The notes: generated by a model from the letters alone, not told the origin. DNA of 64,000 nucleotides from Nocardia yamanashiensis NBRC 100130 (GCF_001613325.1 NZ_BDCD01000007.1:300187-364186); one strand, 5' to 3'; counted from the first letter of the stretch, positions 16,209 through 24,525 are shown. Numbers and translations: made by a program.

Positions 16209-16233
16209 GTGTTAGACGCCCAGGTTTGGGTAG
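16209..16233 (+). promoter_or_regulatory. SigF-like promoter of the holin/DUF3618 operon
   Basis: GTGT (16209-16212), 15 bases, GGGTAG (16228-16233). Same -10 and spacing as the CsbD promoter, with one mismatch in the -35. The region 15948-16304 (357 bases) between the P450 start and the operon contains nothing else I can name. Confidence 0.35.
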
Positions 16234-16304
16234 GCGGTTGACAGAGGCGTTCGGGGCTGACCGGACGTGACCATGGAGCGACAGCGAATCCGGAGGTGAT
16301 CGCC

Positions 16305-16742
16305 GTGTCGAGTGTGCAATCGCAGCACATCGGAGCCGGGCCGGCTACCCACAATCCTGACCAGGAGACGGTGGGTGAGCTGGTGCAGCGGGCTTCGCAG
16401 CAGCTGACCGAGCTGGTGCGCGGGGAGTTGAGGCTGGCACAGGCCGAGATGAAGGAGAAGGGGAAGCGGTACGGGGTCAGCGGCGGGCTGTTCGGCGGTG
16501 CGGGCGTGGTCGGGTTCCTGACCTTGCAGGCCTTGGTTTTCACCGCGATCGCGGCGCTGGCCGTGGAATTGCCGGTGTGGGCGTCGGCGCTCATCGTCAC
16601 CGCGGCGCTCGCGGTGATCACCGCGGTGCTGGCGCTGGCCGGTCGCAAACAGGTCGGTCAGGCCACACCGCCGGCGCCCGAGCAAACGATCGAAACCGTC
16701 AAAGCCGATATCGCGCAGATCAAGGAGAGCGCACAGCGATGA
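16305..16742 (+). CDS. Phage_holin_3_6-family membrane protein
   Basis: A 145-residue protein with an N-terminal amphipathic region (ETVGELVQRASQQLTELVRG) and two membrane helices at roughly 58-80 and 90-112, as in the actinobacterial putative Actinobacterial Holin-X family. These are not true phage holins and are linked to stress and membranes. GTG 16305 follows GGAGG by eight bases, preferred to GTG 16296. It overlaps the next gene by four bases (ATGA) and heads a three-gene operon with a possible SigF-like promoter. Confidence 0.78.
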   Translation: MSSVQSQHIGAGPATHNPDQETVGELVQRASQQLTELVRGELRLAQAEMKEKGKRYGVSGGLFGGAGVVGFLTLQALVFTAIAALAVELPVWASALIVTAALAVITAVLALAGRKQVGQATPPAPEQTIETVKADIAQIKESAQR

Positions 16743-17140
16743 ATCAGCCGGACCCGGAACAGCAGACCGCGGCCACCGTCGACGAACTGCGTGAGCAGGT
16801 CGAGCACACCCGCGAAGAACTCGCGCAGACCGTCGAAGCGCTGTCGGCCAAGACCGATGTCAAAGCCCGCGCGCACGACAAGGCCGAGGCGGCCAAGCAG
16901 CAGGCCGCCGCCAAGGTCGATCAGCTGAAGGACAAGACCGCCGACGCCGCCGAACAGGCTCGTGCCCGGACCGCGCAGGTCGGCCGTACCGTGCGGGACA
17001 AGACACCGGAACCGGTGCGGCACAGGACATCCCAGCTCGCCGACCAGGCCCGCAACCACCGCGGACTGGTACTCGCGGGGGCCGGTGCGGCCGGCCTGGT
17101 GACGACGGTGTGGGTGGTGCGCCGCCGCCGGAACGGATGA
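16739..17140 (+). CDS. DUF3618 protein
   Basis: A 133-residue protein: an N-terminal DUF3618 stretch (DELREQVEHTREELAQTVEA), a long charged, Ala/Lys-rich helix resembling apolipoprotein-type repeats to about residue 100, and one C-terminal membrane segment (LVLAGAGAAGLVTTVWVV) followed by RRRRNG. Probably a membrane-anchored stress protein. Coupled to the upstream gene by ATGA and followed after four bases by the DUF4235 gene. Confidence 0.8.
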   Translation: MNQPDPEQQTAATVDELREQVEHTREELAQTVEALSAKTDVKARAHDKAEAAKQQAAAKVDQLKDKTADAAEQARARTAQVGRTVRDKTPEPVRHRTSQLADQARNHRGLVLAGAGAAGLVTTVWVVRRRRNG

Positions 17141-17144
17141 ACCC

Positions 17145-17411
17145 ATGAAAGCCACCAAAATCGCCTACAAACCGGTCGGCCTGATCCTGGGCATGATCAG
17201 CGGACTGCTCGCCGGCGCGGCATTCAAGCAGGCCTGGAAGCTGCTCGGCCACGACGAAACCGCACCCGAAGCCACCGACGAGGAGCGCAGCTGGCAAGAA
17301 GTCCTCCTCGCCGCCGTCATCCAGGGCGCGATCTTCGCCGGCGTCAAAGCCGCCGTCGACCGCGCCGGCGCCACCGCCACCCGCCGCCTCACCGGCACCT
17401 GGCCCAACTGA
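17145..17411 (+). CDS. DUF4235 membrane protein
   Basis: An 88-residue protein with two membrane helices (GLILGMISGLLAGAAFKQAW and VLLAAVIQGAIFAGVKAAVD) and the charged linker EATDEERSWQEV, the DUF4235 pattern. This triad (holin-like, DUF3618, DUF4235) recurs in Actinobacteria. Last gene of the operon; a short GC hairpin at 17435-17455 follows. Confidence 0.82.
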   Translation: MKATKIAYKPVGLILGMISGLLAGAAFKQAWKLLGHDETAPEATDEERSWQEVLLAAVIQGAIFAGVKAAVDRAGATATRRLTGTWPN

Positions 17412-17434
17412 ATCGCACTGATGGGTATCAGCCC

Positions 17435-17455
17435 GCCGCCCGGCTGACCGGCGGC
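17435..17455 (+). terminator. Short GC hairpin after the DUF4235 gene
   Basis: GCCGCC (17435-17440) and GGCGGC (17450-17455) form a 6-bp stem with a nine-base loop, 24 bases after the operon. No T-run, so only a weak candidate. Confidence 0.25.
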
Positions 17456-17502
17456 ACCCCAACCGGCTAGGCTGCGAGGAAATTCGGCCTAGGGGAACCA
17501 CA

Positions 17503-17718
17503 GTGACGAACTTGATCCTGGTGCTGGCGGTCCTGGATATCGTGGCGATGACGGTACTGGTGATCGTCTATCGCATCCCGCCCTTGTCCCGACGACTGCA
17601 GACAGCGCTTGTCGCACAAGGGTATTGGCGATCGACGTGGCCCTCGACCCGGACGATGATCCCGCCGCTGCTGCTCGCCCTGGTGGGCGTACTGTGGGCA
17701 CTCGTACTCCTGTTGTGA
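17503..17718 (+). CDS. Small two-helix membrane protein
   Basis: A 71-residue protein with two membrane helices (residues about 3-24 and 52-70) and a cytosolic segment with YRIPPLSRRLQTALVAQG. GTG 17503 is preceded by AGGGGAA. No family recognised. Its TGA overlaps the next gene's alternative GTG start. Confidence 0.55.
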   Translation: MTNLILVLAVLDIVAMTVLVIVYRIPPLSRRLQTALVAQGYWRSTWPSTRTMIPPLLLALVGVLWALVLLL

Positions 17719-17723
17719 CGAAG

Positions 17724-17939
17724 ATGGAGGATCGCTTGTACCGTCAAATGCTGAATGTCATTGCCGGCGGCGCGTTTACCGTCACGCTCGCCCTGCAACC
17801 CGGAATCGCCGGTGCGGCAACCGACGAACTGCCGGCCGCACCGTCGACCACTACCGCGACTCCGATCACCGCACCGTTCGACCCGATCTGCCCGCTGTGC
17901 TTCATCCGCGAATTCCTCGAAAGCGGTTCCGGGCGCTGA
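17724..17939 (+). CDS. Small secreted protein with CxxC tail
   Basis: A 71-residue exported peptide: an N-terminal signal (MLNVIAGGAFTVTLALQPGI to AGAA near residue 32), a Pro/Thr linker, and a C-terminal FDPICPLCFIREFLES with two Cys in a CPLC arrangement. The start is not certain: ATG 17724, TTG 17736 (GGAGG five bases upstream), or GTG 17715 overlapping the previous stop. Function unknown; the CPLC tail could form a disulfide or bind metal. Confidence 0.45.
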   Translation: MEDRLYRQMLNVIAGGAFTVTLALQPGIAGAATDELPAAPSTTTATPITAPFDPICPLCFIREFLESGSGR

Positions 17940-18039
17940 CAAACGATTCGAATCGAGCGTGGCTTACTCACTCCGCATGTGGTCAGGGCGGGTGCCGAGG
18001 AGGCTGGGAGGACGGTTGTGGGTGGCTTAGGGTCGAGGA

Positions 18040-18516
18040 GTGGATAAGCCGCCGTTGTATCGGAAGGACAACACCACTGCGCGGGGGGCGCGACCGCGCG
18101 GGGGTGAGTACCGGCATCGGCGCAATACGAAGCGGGTGGCGAATTCCGATGTGACGCAGGAGGGTATGGGGCGGGTGGAGCGGCGGGGGCGTGATTACAC
18201 GCCGCTCTTTCGGTTTCTGTTGTCGAAGGTGGGCTCGGATTGGGAGGGCACGTATGCCGAAGCTCAGTCTCGGCTTGATCAGAGCGAACCTATTTTCTGG
18301 CTGGTGGCGGTGCGGGAAGCTGACCGCCGGGACTATGTGCGGGTCAGTGAGTCGACCTACTACAGCGGGCTCTATGTCGCCGACGACGGAACGCTGCAGG
18401 TTGTGAACCCCGGTATCGATGCATCGAGCTTGGAGCCTCGGTGTGGGTGCTGCACCCACACTTTCAACGGCGTGCGGTTCACCAGGCCGGCTCCGTCGGG
18501 TTCGTCACCGAGCTAG
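18040..18516 (+). CDS. Conserved hypothetical with CxCCxH motif
   Basis: A 158-residue soluble basic protein. Residues 55-85 read RRGRDYTPLFRFLLSKVG, then LDQSEPIFWLVAVREA; a beta-rich region YYSGLYVADDGTLQVVNPG follows; residues 134-141 are CGCCTHTF, a possible zinc site. I do not recognise a named family. GTG 18040 has GAGGA directly upstream. It converges on the AraC gene. Confidence 0.5.
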   Translation: MDKPPLYRKDNTTARGARPRGGEYRHRRNTKRVANSDVTQEGMGRVERRGRDYTPLFRFLLSKVGSDWEGTYAEAQSRLDQSEPIFWLVAVREADRRDYVRVSESTYYSGLYVADDGTLQVVNPGIDASSLEPRCGCCTHTFNGVRFTRPAPSGSSPS

Positions 18517-18561
18517 CAACCAGCCCGGGGTATCGGAACCTGCGTTGGGGCGCTTGTGTTT

Positions 18562-19467
18562 TCAGACCGCGACGACGGCGGGCGCGTCCTCCCCGCGCCG
18601 GTATTGGCCGGGCGCGAGCCCGTATTCGCGTTTGAATGCCTTCGCGAAGGCGAACTCGCTCTGGTAGCCGACTTTGCGGGCGACGCCGGACAGTGGGGTG
18701 TCGGTGTCGCGGAGCAGGCGCGCGGCGGTGAGCATGCGCCAGCGGGTGAGGTAGGACAGGGGTGGTTCGCCGACCGTGGCGGTGAAACGGCGGGTCAGGG
18801 TGGCTCGGCTCACGCCGGCGACGGCGCTGAGGTCGGGTACCGTCCAGGCTCGTTCGGGGGCGTCGTGGATGGCGCGCAGGACGGCCAGGACGTCGGGATC
18901 GGTGAATGCTCCGGCCCAGCCGGTCGGGGTGGCCTGGTTTTCGAACCAAGTGCGCAGGGCGAAGAGCAGCAGGGTTTCCAGCAGGGCCGGGACTGCGGCA
19001 TCGGTGCCGGCGCGTGGTTGCGTGAGTTCGGCGGCAAGGATGTCCAGGAGGCCGCGCAGGCGCGGATCGGTGTCGGGGCGGATGTGCACGAATTCGGGCA
19101 GCTCGTCGAGCAGTGGGTGGCTGCGCTGACGGCCGAGTGCGTATGCGCCGCACATCAATTCGCTGCGCGGGCCGGGGCCGGTGAGCTCGCGGGGTTCGCC
19201 GATGTGCGCCTGTTCGGTCACGGGGCTGTCGAGGCTGTCGACGAGTACGTGGTCGGAACCGCGCGGCATGAGGATCACGTCCCCGGCGCCGAGTGCGATC
19301 GGTGCGCCGGTGGGCGGCACCAGCCAGCACGAACCGGCGAGCACGACATGGAATCCGGTGCCCGGCACCACGGGGTAGCCACGACCCCACGGGGCATGGC
19401 GAATGAACATTCCGCAGGTAGGGGCACCTGTGCGAATGGCGGTGATGGTTTCACTGAGCACGTCCAC
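18562..19467 (-). CDS. AraC-family regulator with cupin domain
   Basis: A 301-residue AraC/XylS regulator. Residues about 5-185 form the AraC-type cupin ligand-binding domain (WLVPPTGAPIALGAGDVILM); the double helix-turn-helix is residues about 195-292, with AGVSRATLTRRFTATVGEPP and the family signature VGYQSEFAFAKAFKREYGLAPGQYRR. Divergent from the saccharopine-dehydrogenase-like gene. The shared region has two TGAG[TC]CATTC repeats, AraC-style, so it probably regulates that gene. Confidence 0.92.
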   Translation of the reverse strand: MDVLSETITAIRTGAPTCGMFIRHAPWGRGYPVVPGTGFHVVLAGSCWLVPPTGAPIALGAGDVILMPRGSDHVLVDSLDSPVTEQAHIGEPRELTGPGPRSELMCGAYALGRQRSHPLLDELPEFVHIRPDTDPRLRGLLDILAAELTQPRAGTDAAVPALLETLLLFALRTWFENQATPTGWAGAFTDPDVLAVLRAIHDAPERAWTVPDLSAVAGVSRATLTRRFTATVGEPPLSYLTRWRMLTAARLLRDTDTPLSGVARKVGYQSEFAFAKAFKREYGLAPGQYRRGEDAPAVVAV

Positions 19468-19482
19468 GCCGCCAATCTAGTG

Positions 19483-19534
19483 ACCGGCCGGCCGGTGAGT
19501 CATTCGGGCATCGAGCTGAGCCGTTGAGCCATTC
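19483..19534 (+). promoter_or_regulatory. AraC-type control region
   Basis: Palindrome ACCGGCCGGCCGGT (19483-19496), then direct repeats TGAGTCATTC (19496-19505) and TGAGCCATTC (19525-19534), 29 bases apart, i.e. about three helical turns. The second overlaps the expected -35 position relative to TAACTT (19555-19560), which is seven bases before ATG 19568. Direct repeats next to -35 are typical AraC activator sites. Confidence 0.5.
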
Positions 19535-19567
19535 AATCGCGGCGAGCAGCGCCATAACTTCGTTCTC

Positions 19568-20632
19568 ATGACGAACACCGCGAAGCACTCGAACCCCCAG
19601 CACCCCACCATCGCCGTCTACGGAGCCACCGGCCACACCGGCGGTTACGCCCTGCACGAGCTCCGCCGCCGCGGCATCACCCCGATTCTGGTGGGCCGCA
19701 ACGACACCCGGCTGCGCGCCGCCGCGACCGCCGCGGGCATGCCGGACGCCGAGATCCGGATCGCCGATCTGGACGACCCGGCCGCCCTGACCGCCGCGTT
19801 CGCCGATGCCGACGTGGTCATCAGCACCCTGCCCGCCTACGTCACCTTCGGCGAACCGGTGCTGGCCGCCGCCATCGCGGCCGGCGCGCACTACACCGAC
19901 ACCTCCGGCGAGCAGTTGTTCCTGAAGAAGGCGTTCTACGAGTACGGCCCGCGAGCCGCGGCCGCGGGGGTGACCATTCTGGCGGGCATCACCAACAGCA
20001 ACCTGCCCGGCGATCTGCTCGCCCATTCGGCCGCGCGGCGGGTGCCCGCACCGGCCGAGATCGTGATGAGCCTGGTGACCCGCGGCACCGGGTCGGGGTC
20101 GCGGGGCAGCGCGGAAACCGTGCTGGCCGGGCTGGATTGGTTCCGGGCGGGCGGCTGGCACTACGAGAGCGGCGAGCTGCGCACCGGCCCGATCGATCGG
20201 CACACCCTGATGACCTTCCCGGGCGACGCGGAGCCGACCGCGGTCGCCAAATTCCAGCAGCCGCCGGTGCTCACCATCCCGCGCCACACCGACGTGTCCT
20301 TCGTGGCGGGCGTCGTCGAAGCCGAAATGCTCACGCAGCTGGCCGGTTTCACGCCCGAGCTGCTCGAATCGCTGCCCGAGCCGAGCACCGATCTGCGGTA
20401 CGAGCTGGTGCTCGACGCCATCGGAACCGACGGCACCACGGTCCGCGGCGTGCTGACCGGGCCGGACGCGTACCGGGACACCGCGATCATGGCGGTGGAG
20501 GCGGCGGTTCGCCTCGCGGGCGGCGGGACCGAACCCGGCGCCCTCGCGCCCGCCGAGGCCTTCGAGCCCGCCGATTTCCTGAATTCCCTTGCACCGCTGG
20601 GCATCACCTGGACGATCGAGCGTGTGCGGTGA
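19568..20632 (+). CDS. Saccharopine-dehydrogenase-like NAD(P)-binding protein
   Basis: A 354-residue oxidoreductase with an N-terminal Rossmann fold (IAVYGATGHTGGYALHELRR, residues about 14-33) and the LVGRN segment, then ADVVISTLPAY and HYTDTSGEQLF, the trans-acting enoyl reductase/saccharopine dehydrogenase-like layout. Substrate unknown. Leaderless start likely. Its TGA abuts the convergent SnoaL-like gene's stop in a TGATCA palindrome. Probably activated by the divergent AraC regulator. Confidence 0.82.
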   Translation: MTNTAKHSNPQHPTIAVYGATGHTGGYALHELRRRGITPILVGRNDTRLRAAATAAGMPDAEIRIADLDDPAALTAAFADADVVISTLPAYVTFGEPVLAAAIAAGAHYTDTSGEQLFLKKAFYEYGPRAAAAGVTILAGITNSNLPGDLLAHSAARRVPAPAEIVMSLVTRGTGSGSRGSAETVLAGLDWFRAGGWHYESGELRTGPIDRHTLMTFPGDAEPTAVAKFQQPPVLTIPRHTDVSFVAGVVEAEMLTQLAGFTPELLESLPEPSTDLRYELVLDAIGTDGTTVRGVLTGPDAYRDTAIMAVEAAVRLAGGGTEPGALAPAEAFEPADFLNSLAPLGITWTIERVR

Positions 20633-21037
20633 TCAGTCCTTGCGAATCCAGGCGGGCACGACCTGTACCTCGCTGAGCCGCCAGCCCGATGCCGTCCGGG
20701 TCGCCGTGCAGACCTGCCGGAGACCGGCGGCCTGGTGCGGCGGCTGACCGTCCCGGTAGTAGAACACCAGCGAGTTGCCTTGGGCGGCAGCGTGATCGCC
20801 GTCGACGGTTACCAGCAGGTCGGTGGTCGTGTGCTGGCTGCGTTCCCCTTCTACTTCGCCCTGGCGCATGAAAGCGACGACCTTGTCGATGCCCTGGACT
20901 TGCACCCGGGGCGAGTTGACCCGCACGTCTGCGGCGAAGACGGTGTGGGCGTCGTCCCAGCGCCGCTCGTCCAGGAGGAGCGCGAAGCGGGCGAACAGGT
21001 CGCTGATCTCGATGCGGTCGGCGGTCAGGGTGGACAT
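20633..21037 (-). CDS. SnoaL-like (NTF2-fold) protein
   Basis: A 134-residue cone-shaped NTF2-fold protein: EISDLFARFALLLDERRWDD, DVRVNSPRVQVQGIDKVVAF, TTDLLVTVDGDHAAAQGNSL and a C-terminal GWRLSEVQVVPAW. Such proteins are small isomerases, cyclases or binding proteins. Same strand as the MarR-like gene 37 bases upstream, so the two probably form an operon. Start ATG 21037 is preceded by AGGAAG. Confidence 0.82.
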   Translation of the reverse strand: MSTLTADRIEISDLFARFALLLDERRWDDAHTVFAADVRVNSPRVQVQGIDKVVAFMRQGEVEGERSQHTTTDLLVTVDGDHAAAQGNSLVFYYRDGQPPHQAAGLRQVCTATRTASGWRLSEVQVVPAWIRKD

Positions 21038-21074
21038 GGCTTCCTCTTTCGTTGGGGTGGTGGATGTTCCGGCT

Positions 21075-21518
21075 TCAGGCGCGGGCCAGTTCCTCGGACA
21101 TGCGGGCGGTGATGGTGGTCAGGACGCGCGCCGCGACGGCCAGGTCCTCGGGGTCGATCGCACCGTAGGCGGCCTGAACGATCGCGCCGGATGTGGCACG
21201 GACCTGGGCGGTCAGGGCGGCGCCCGCGGCGGTCACCCCCAGCTGCTCTCCGGATGCGACATCCAGCAGGCCTGCCGCCAGTAGCGCCGTCACGGCGAGG
21301 TCGACGTCCGCCGGATTCCATTGCGTCATACCGGCGATGCGAGCGACGTGCGCGGTCCGTTCGATCGGCCCATCCGCGGCGACCGCCTGGTTGAGGGTGA
21401 TCCACTGCTTCTCGTCGAGCGTGGTGCCAGCCAGGGCGCGGGCCAGGACCGCGGTGTGATGCTTCTCGGCCTGGCCGATGATCGACGGGTTCAGGGTGGT
21501 CGAGGCGGTGGTGCTCAT
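21075..21518 (-). CDS. MarR-family-like regulator
   Basis: A 147-residue protein with a MarR-like layout: HHTAVLARALAGTTLDEKQW, a helix-turn-helix around AHVARIAGMTQWNPADVDLA, and LLAAGLLDVASGEQLGVTAA as the wing. The start ATG 21518 has GCAGGAGATC, a clear ribosome site. Divergent from a TetR gene at 21648, upstream of SnoaL-like 20633. The domain match is moderate, as the recognition helix is unusual. Confidence 0.65.
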   Translation of the reverse strand: MSTTASTTLNPSIIGQAEKHHTAVLARALAGTTLDEKQWITLNQAVAADGPIERTAHVARIAGMTQWNPADVDLAVTALLAAGLLDVASGEQLGVTAAGAALTAQVRATSGAIVQAAYGAIDPEDLAVAARVLTTITARMSEELARA

Positions 21519-21596
21519 GGCGATCTCCTGCATCAGGGGTGTTCGTTGACGACTCAAATTCTGACACCCAGTTCCACTCGTGCGCAAGTCTCAATT

Positions 21597-21641
21597 GAAA
21601 CTTAGTTTCTTTAGATCCCAAGGTTCATGAGGCGTTAGGAT
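21597..21641 (+). promoter_or_regulatory. Operator and leaderless promoter of the TetR gene
   Basis: GAAACTTAGTTTC (21597-21609), a 13-bp palindrome, followed by TAGGAT (21636-21641) six bases before ATG 21648. The palindrome covers the expected -35 region, a normal position for TetR autorepression. The 129-base gap also serves the divergent MarR-like operon. Confidence 0.5.
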
Positions 21642-21647
21642 CACGGC

Positions 21648-22265
21648 ATGCCCACCACCGACGCCCTGCCGCTACGCGAACGCAAACGAATCCGCACCCG
21701 CCGCGCACTCGCCGACACGGCACTGCGGCTGTTCACCGAAAAGGGTTTCGCCGCAACGACAGTGCAGGAGGTAGTGGACGCCGCCGAGGTCTCGCGCAGC
21801 ACCTTCTTCCGTGCCTTCCCCACCAAGGAGGATGTGGCGATCGAGGCCGAAACCGAGCTCTGGACAGGCTTTCTCGACGCCCTCACCGGACGGAAACTCG
21901 ACGGCCCGGTCCTGGCCGCGCTGCACGACGTACTCGCCGATGCCGTCCACGCACTCCCGGAAGACTGGGACCGGCGCTACATCGCCACCCGGCGACTGAT
22001 CCTCACCGCCCCCAGCCTGCTCGGCCACGTCGGCTACACCCGAACCGGCGTGCAGAAACAAATCGCGGACCAACTCACCGCAACCCTCACCCTCCCCGCC
22101 GGGGATCTACGCCCCCGCATCCTCGCCGAAACGACCACCACGGCCTGGAGCATCGCCGGCCGAGACTGGGTCGCCACCGACGGAACCGGCGGCCGGACCG
22201 CCCTTCTCGACCGATTGCGCGCAACATTCGACGCCGTCCCCACCGCCCTGAACCTCTCGGCCTAG
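21648..22265 (+). CDS. TetR-family regulator
   Basis: A 205-residue TetR protein: helix-turn-helix RRALADTALRLFTEKGFAAT, then AEVSRSTFFRAFPTKEDVAI (residues about 18-64), and a C-terminal ligand domain. Divergent from the MarR/SnoaL pair, with a perfect palindrome between. Likely target: itself and that pair. Confidence 0.92.
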   Translation: MPTTDALPLRERKRIRTRRALADTALRLFTEKGFAATTVQEVVDAAEVSRSTFFRAFPTKEDVAIEAETELWTGFLDALTGRKLDGPVLAALHDVLADAVHALPEDWDRRYIATRRLILTAPSLLGHVGYTRTGVQKQIADQLTATLTLPAGDLRPRILAETTTTAWSIAGRDWVATDGTGGRTALLDRLRATFDAVPTALNLSA

Positions 22266-22290
22266 GGCCGAGCCTGCCAAGATCGATCGG

Positions 22291-22968
22291 GTGAGTAACG
22301 TTCGCTCGATTCGTGAGCTCGTGGAAGTCGATGATCCGGCCTGGCCGTCCTTGCGAAAGTCCTTCGCGGGCGCGAAAGTTCCGGTCGAGGTGCTGGCGGT
22401 GGATCCGGAACAGGCGCGCCGGACGCTGTTCCGGTTGCAGGTGACCGCGTACTCCACGCTCGGAGCTTTGGCTCTGCACACCGGCGGGCTGGTGGTCGAC
22501 CATGGATGGCTGCGGATTCTCGGGGGTGGGTACGGCGGTTTGCCGAACCTGGCCGAGGTCAACGGAATCGGCGAGCCCGGGAGCGAGGATCCCGGGGTGG
22601 GCTGGCTGACAGTGGGTTTCGATGTGCTGGGTGGACGCTTCGCCGTGAACGGAGGCGGGTTGCCGGGGAAGGCCGGGGAGGTCTGTTATCTCGGGCCGGA
22701 GACCTTGCGATGGGAGCCGATCGGAGGTGGGCATTCCGCGTTCGTCGCGTGGGCGGTGCAGGGCGGGGCCGACCGGTTCTATGGCGAGCTGCGGTGGCCG
22801 GGTTGGATCGAGGAGGTCGCAGCGCTTGCTCCCGAGGACGGGTTGTCGGTGTATCCACCGTTGTGGAGCGCGGAGGGGCGCGACATCGGGCAGAGCAGCC
22901 GGCGGAGTTGTCCGCTGATCGAACTGGCGGCGTTGCACCTCGATCTTGCTGGGCGCGAGGAGGGATGA
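22291..22968 (+). CDS. DUF2625 protein
   Basis: A 225-residue soluble protein with the DUF2625 pattern: VRSIRELVEVDDPAWPSLRK, VTAYSTLGALALHTGGLVVD, WLRILGGG and WPGWIEEVAAL, and SVYPPLWSAEGRD. Function unknown; relatives are probably enzymes or scaffold-like. GTG 22291. It lies 26 bases behind the TetR gene but its link to it is doubtful. Confidence 0.8.
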   Translation: MSNVRSIRELVEVDDPAWPSLRKSFAGAKVPVEVLAVDPEQARRTLFRLQVTAYSTLGALALHTGGLVVDHGWLRILGGGYGGLPNLAEVNGIGEPGSEDPGVGWLTVGFDVLGGRFAVNGGGLPGKAGEVCYLGPETLRWEPIGGGHSAFVAWAVQGGADRFYGELRWPGWIEEVAALAPEDGLSVYPPLWSAEGRDIGQSSRRSCPLIELAALHLDLAGREEG

Positions 22969-23040
22969 GGTAAGGGCGATTAGTTTCGGAGCGTTGGTTC
23001 GTCATCCAGATATCGGGATCGTTCGAGTCGGAGGTGGCGT

Positions 23041-23885
23041 ATGACGGGGCGGCTGTTGGAGTCGGCGGTGCTGGTGGAGGGGTTGGCGCTGGGTGAGTCG
23101 CCGCGATGGCATGGGGGCGGTTGTGGTTGTCGGATTGGATGACGGGGGAAGTGCTCAGCGTGGATTCGGCGGGGCGGGTTGCGGTGGAGTTTCGGATGGA
23201 GGGGTTGCCCTTCTGTTTCGATTGGCTGCCCGATGGGCGAATGCTGATCGTGGACAACAGTTCGGGGCGGAAGGTGTTGTGCCGGGAGGGCCGGGGTGGG
23301 CTGGTGGCGTATGCGGATCTGGCTGGGGTCGACGAACATCCGTGGAACGAGATCGTGGTCGATGGGCGAGGGAACGCTTACGTCAACGGAATCGGGTTCG
23401 ACATGATGGCCGGGGAGGAACCGTCGACGGGGGTCATCGCGCTGGTGACGCCGGAGGGGACGGTTCGGCAGGTGGCCGATGAACTGTATTTCCCCAACGG
23501 GATGGTGATCACCGCGGACGGGTCGACCTTGATCGTGTCCGAGTCGCACGCGAAACGATTGACCGCCTTCGATATCCGGCCGGACGGCAGCCTCGACCGG
23601 CGCCGGGTCTGGGCCGAGGTCGATGGCCATCCGGACGGAATCTGCCTGGATGCGTCCGGGTCGGTGTGGTGCGCGGCGATGACCGGGTGCCTGCTGATCG
23701 CGGAGGGCGGGGCGGTGCTCGCCGAGGTTCCGCTCGATCGCAGCCCGTTCGCCTGCGCGCTCGGTGGGCCCGACGGCTCGACGCTGTACGTCGTCGCGGC
23801 TCGATGGGAAGGAACCGAGGGCATGGACGTGCGGCGGCGGACCGGGCAGGTGCTCACCGCGCGGGCGCCGGCGCCGCGACCCTGA
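23041..23885 (+). pseudogene. SMP-30/gluconolactonase-like gene with a single-base frameshift
   Basis: A calcium-dependent lactonase-type beta-propeller. ATG 23041 has a strong GGAGG seven bases upstream and reads TGRLLESAVLVEGLALGESP then RWHGG, the correct SMP-30 N-terminus. The frame then breaks at a run of five G (23113-23117); one more G would continue into RLWLSDWMTGEVLSVDSAGR. The remaining frame (from ATG 23106) is intact to 23885 with YFPNGMVITADGSTLIVSES and the metal-site residues. So either a true frameshift, a slippery-run variation, or a sequencing error; a shortened product from 23106 would lack the first blade. Confidence 0.7.
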
Positions 23886-23901
23886 CGGCGCCGCCGCGGG
23901 G

Positions 23902-24525
23902 TTACACCAGTTCGGGGACCCGCAGGTGCGCGAGTGCCAGTTCGAATTCGCAGACTTCGACCACGCTGACACCGGTCTGGCGGGTGGTCTGGTCGCGGAG
24001 GGCGGTGGCCTGGGCGCGGTTCTGTTTCAAGGCGTCGGCGGAATCGTAGGTGGCGCACGAGACGGCATAACCGGATTCGCGATCGACCAGCAGGCTTGCG
24101 CTGCAGAATCCTTCGAGCGCTTCCATGCCCGGCAGGGACATGACTTTGTAGCCTTCGATGGCGGCGTCGAGGCGATCCGGCTCGGTCTTGACCCAGACCG
24201 CGCGGACGCAGGCCCCGGGCGGCGTGTGATGGTTGCGGTGCAGGACCGCGATCTCCCATTCCTCGACCTGGGGACTGCCGCCGAACATGGTGGCGGCCTG
24301 GTCACGCATGGAACGGACGCGGGCCGCGCTGGCGCGCATCAGCTCCTCCGATTCCCACGCGGTCGTCACGATGCAGCGGCCGGTCTGCTGCCGATCGATC
24401 AGCAGGGACAGCCCCACGAAACCTTCGAAGGATTCCAGGGCGGGCAGGATTTCGTCGCGGACGTGCGCGGTACCGGCGTCGATAGCGGACAGCCGCGCGT
24501 GAATGGTGGTAGAGCGTGCGAACAC
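23902..24525 (-). CDS. Tandem ABM-like (ferredoxin-fold) protein
   Basis: A 207-residue protein containing two copies of an antibiotic-biosynthesis-monooxygenase-like domain (residues about 1-97 and 105-200). Both copies share the pattern E-x-F-[VC]-[GS]-[LA]-S-L-L-[IV]-D-R followed by a Cys/Val strand and a late VEEWEIAV or VEVCEFELAL. Such proteins handle small aromatic or heme-type ligands. GTG 24525 with GGAGG upstream. Confidence 0.65.
   Translation of the reverse strand: MFARSTTIHARLSAIDAGTAHVRDEILPALESFEGFVGLSLLIDRQQTGRCIVTTAWESEELMRASAARVRSMRDQAATMFGGSPQVEEWEIAVLHRNHHTPPGACVRAVWVKTEPDRLDAAIEGYKVMSLPGMEALEGFCSASLLVDRESGYAVSCATYDSADALKQNRAQATALRDQTTRQTGVSVVEVCEFELALAHLRVPELV

Noticed and set aside
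23105..23125. Programmed frameshifting in the SMP-30 gene
   Set aside because: The five-G run has no downstream pseudoknot or stem that I can see; a sequencing error or a plain mutation is simpler.
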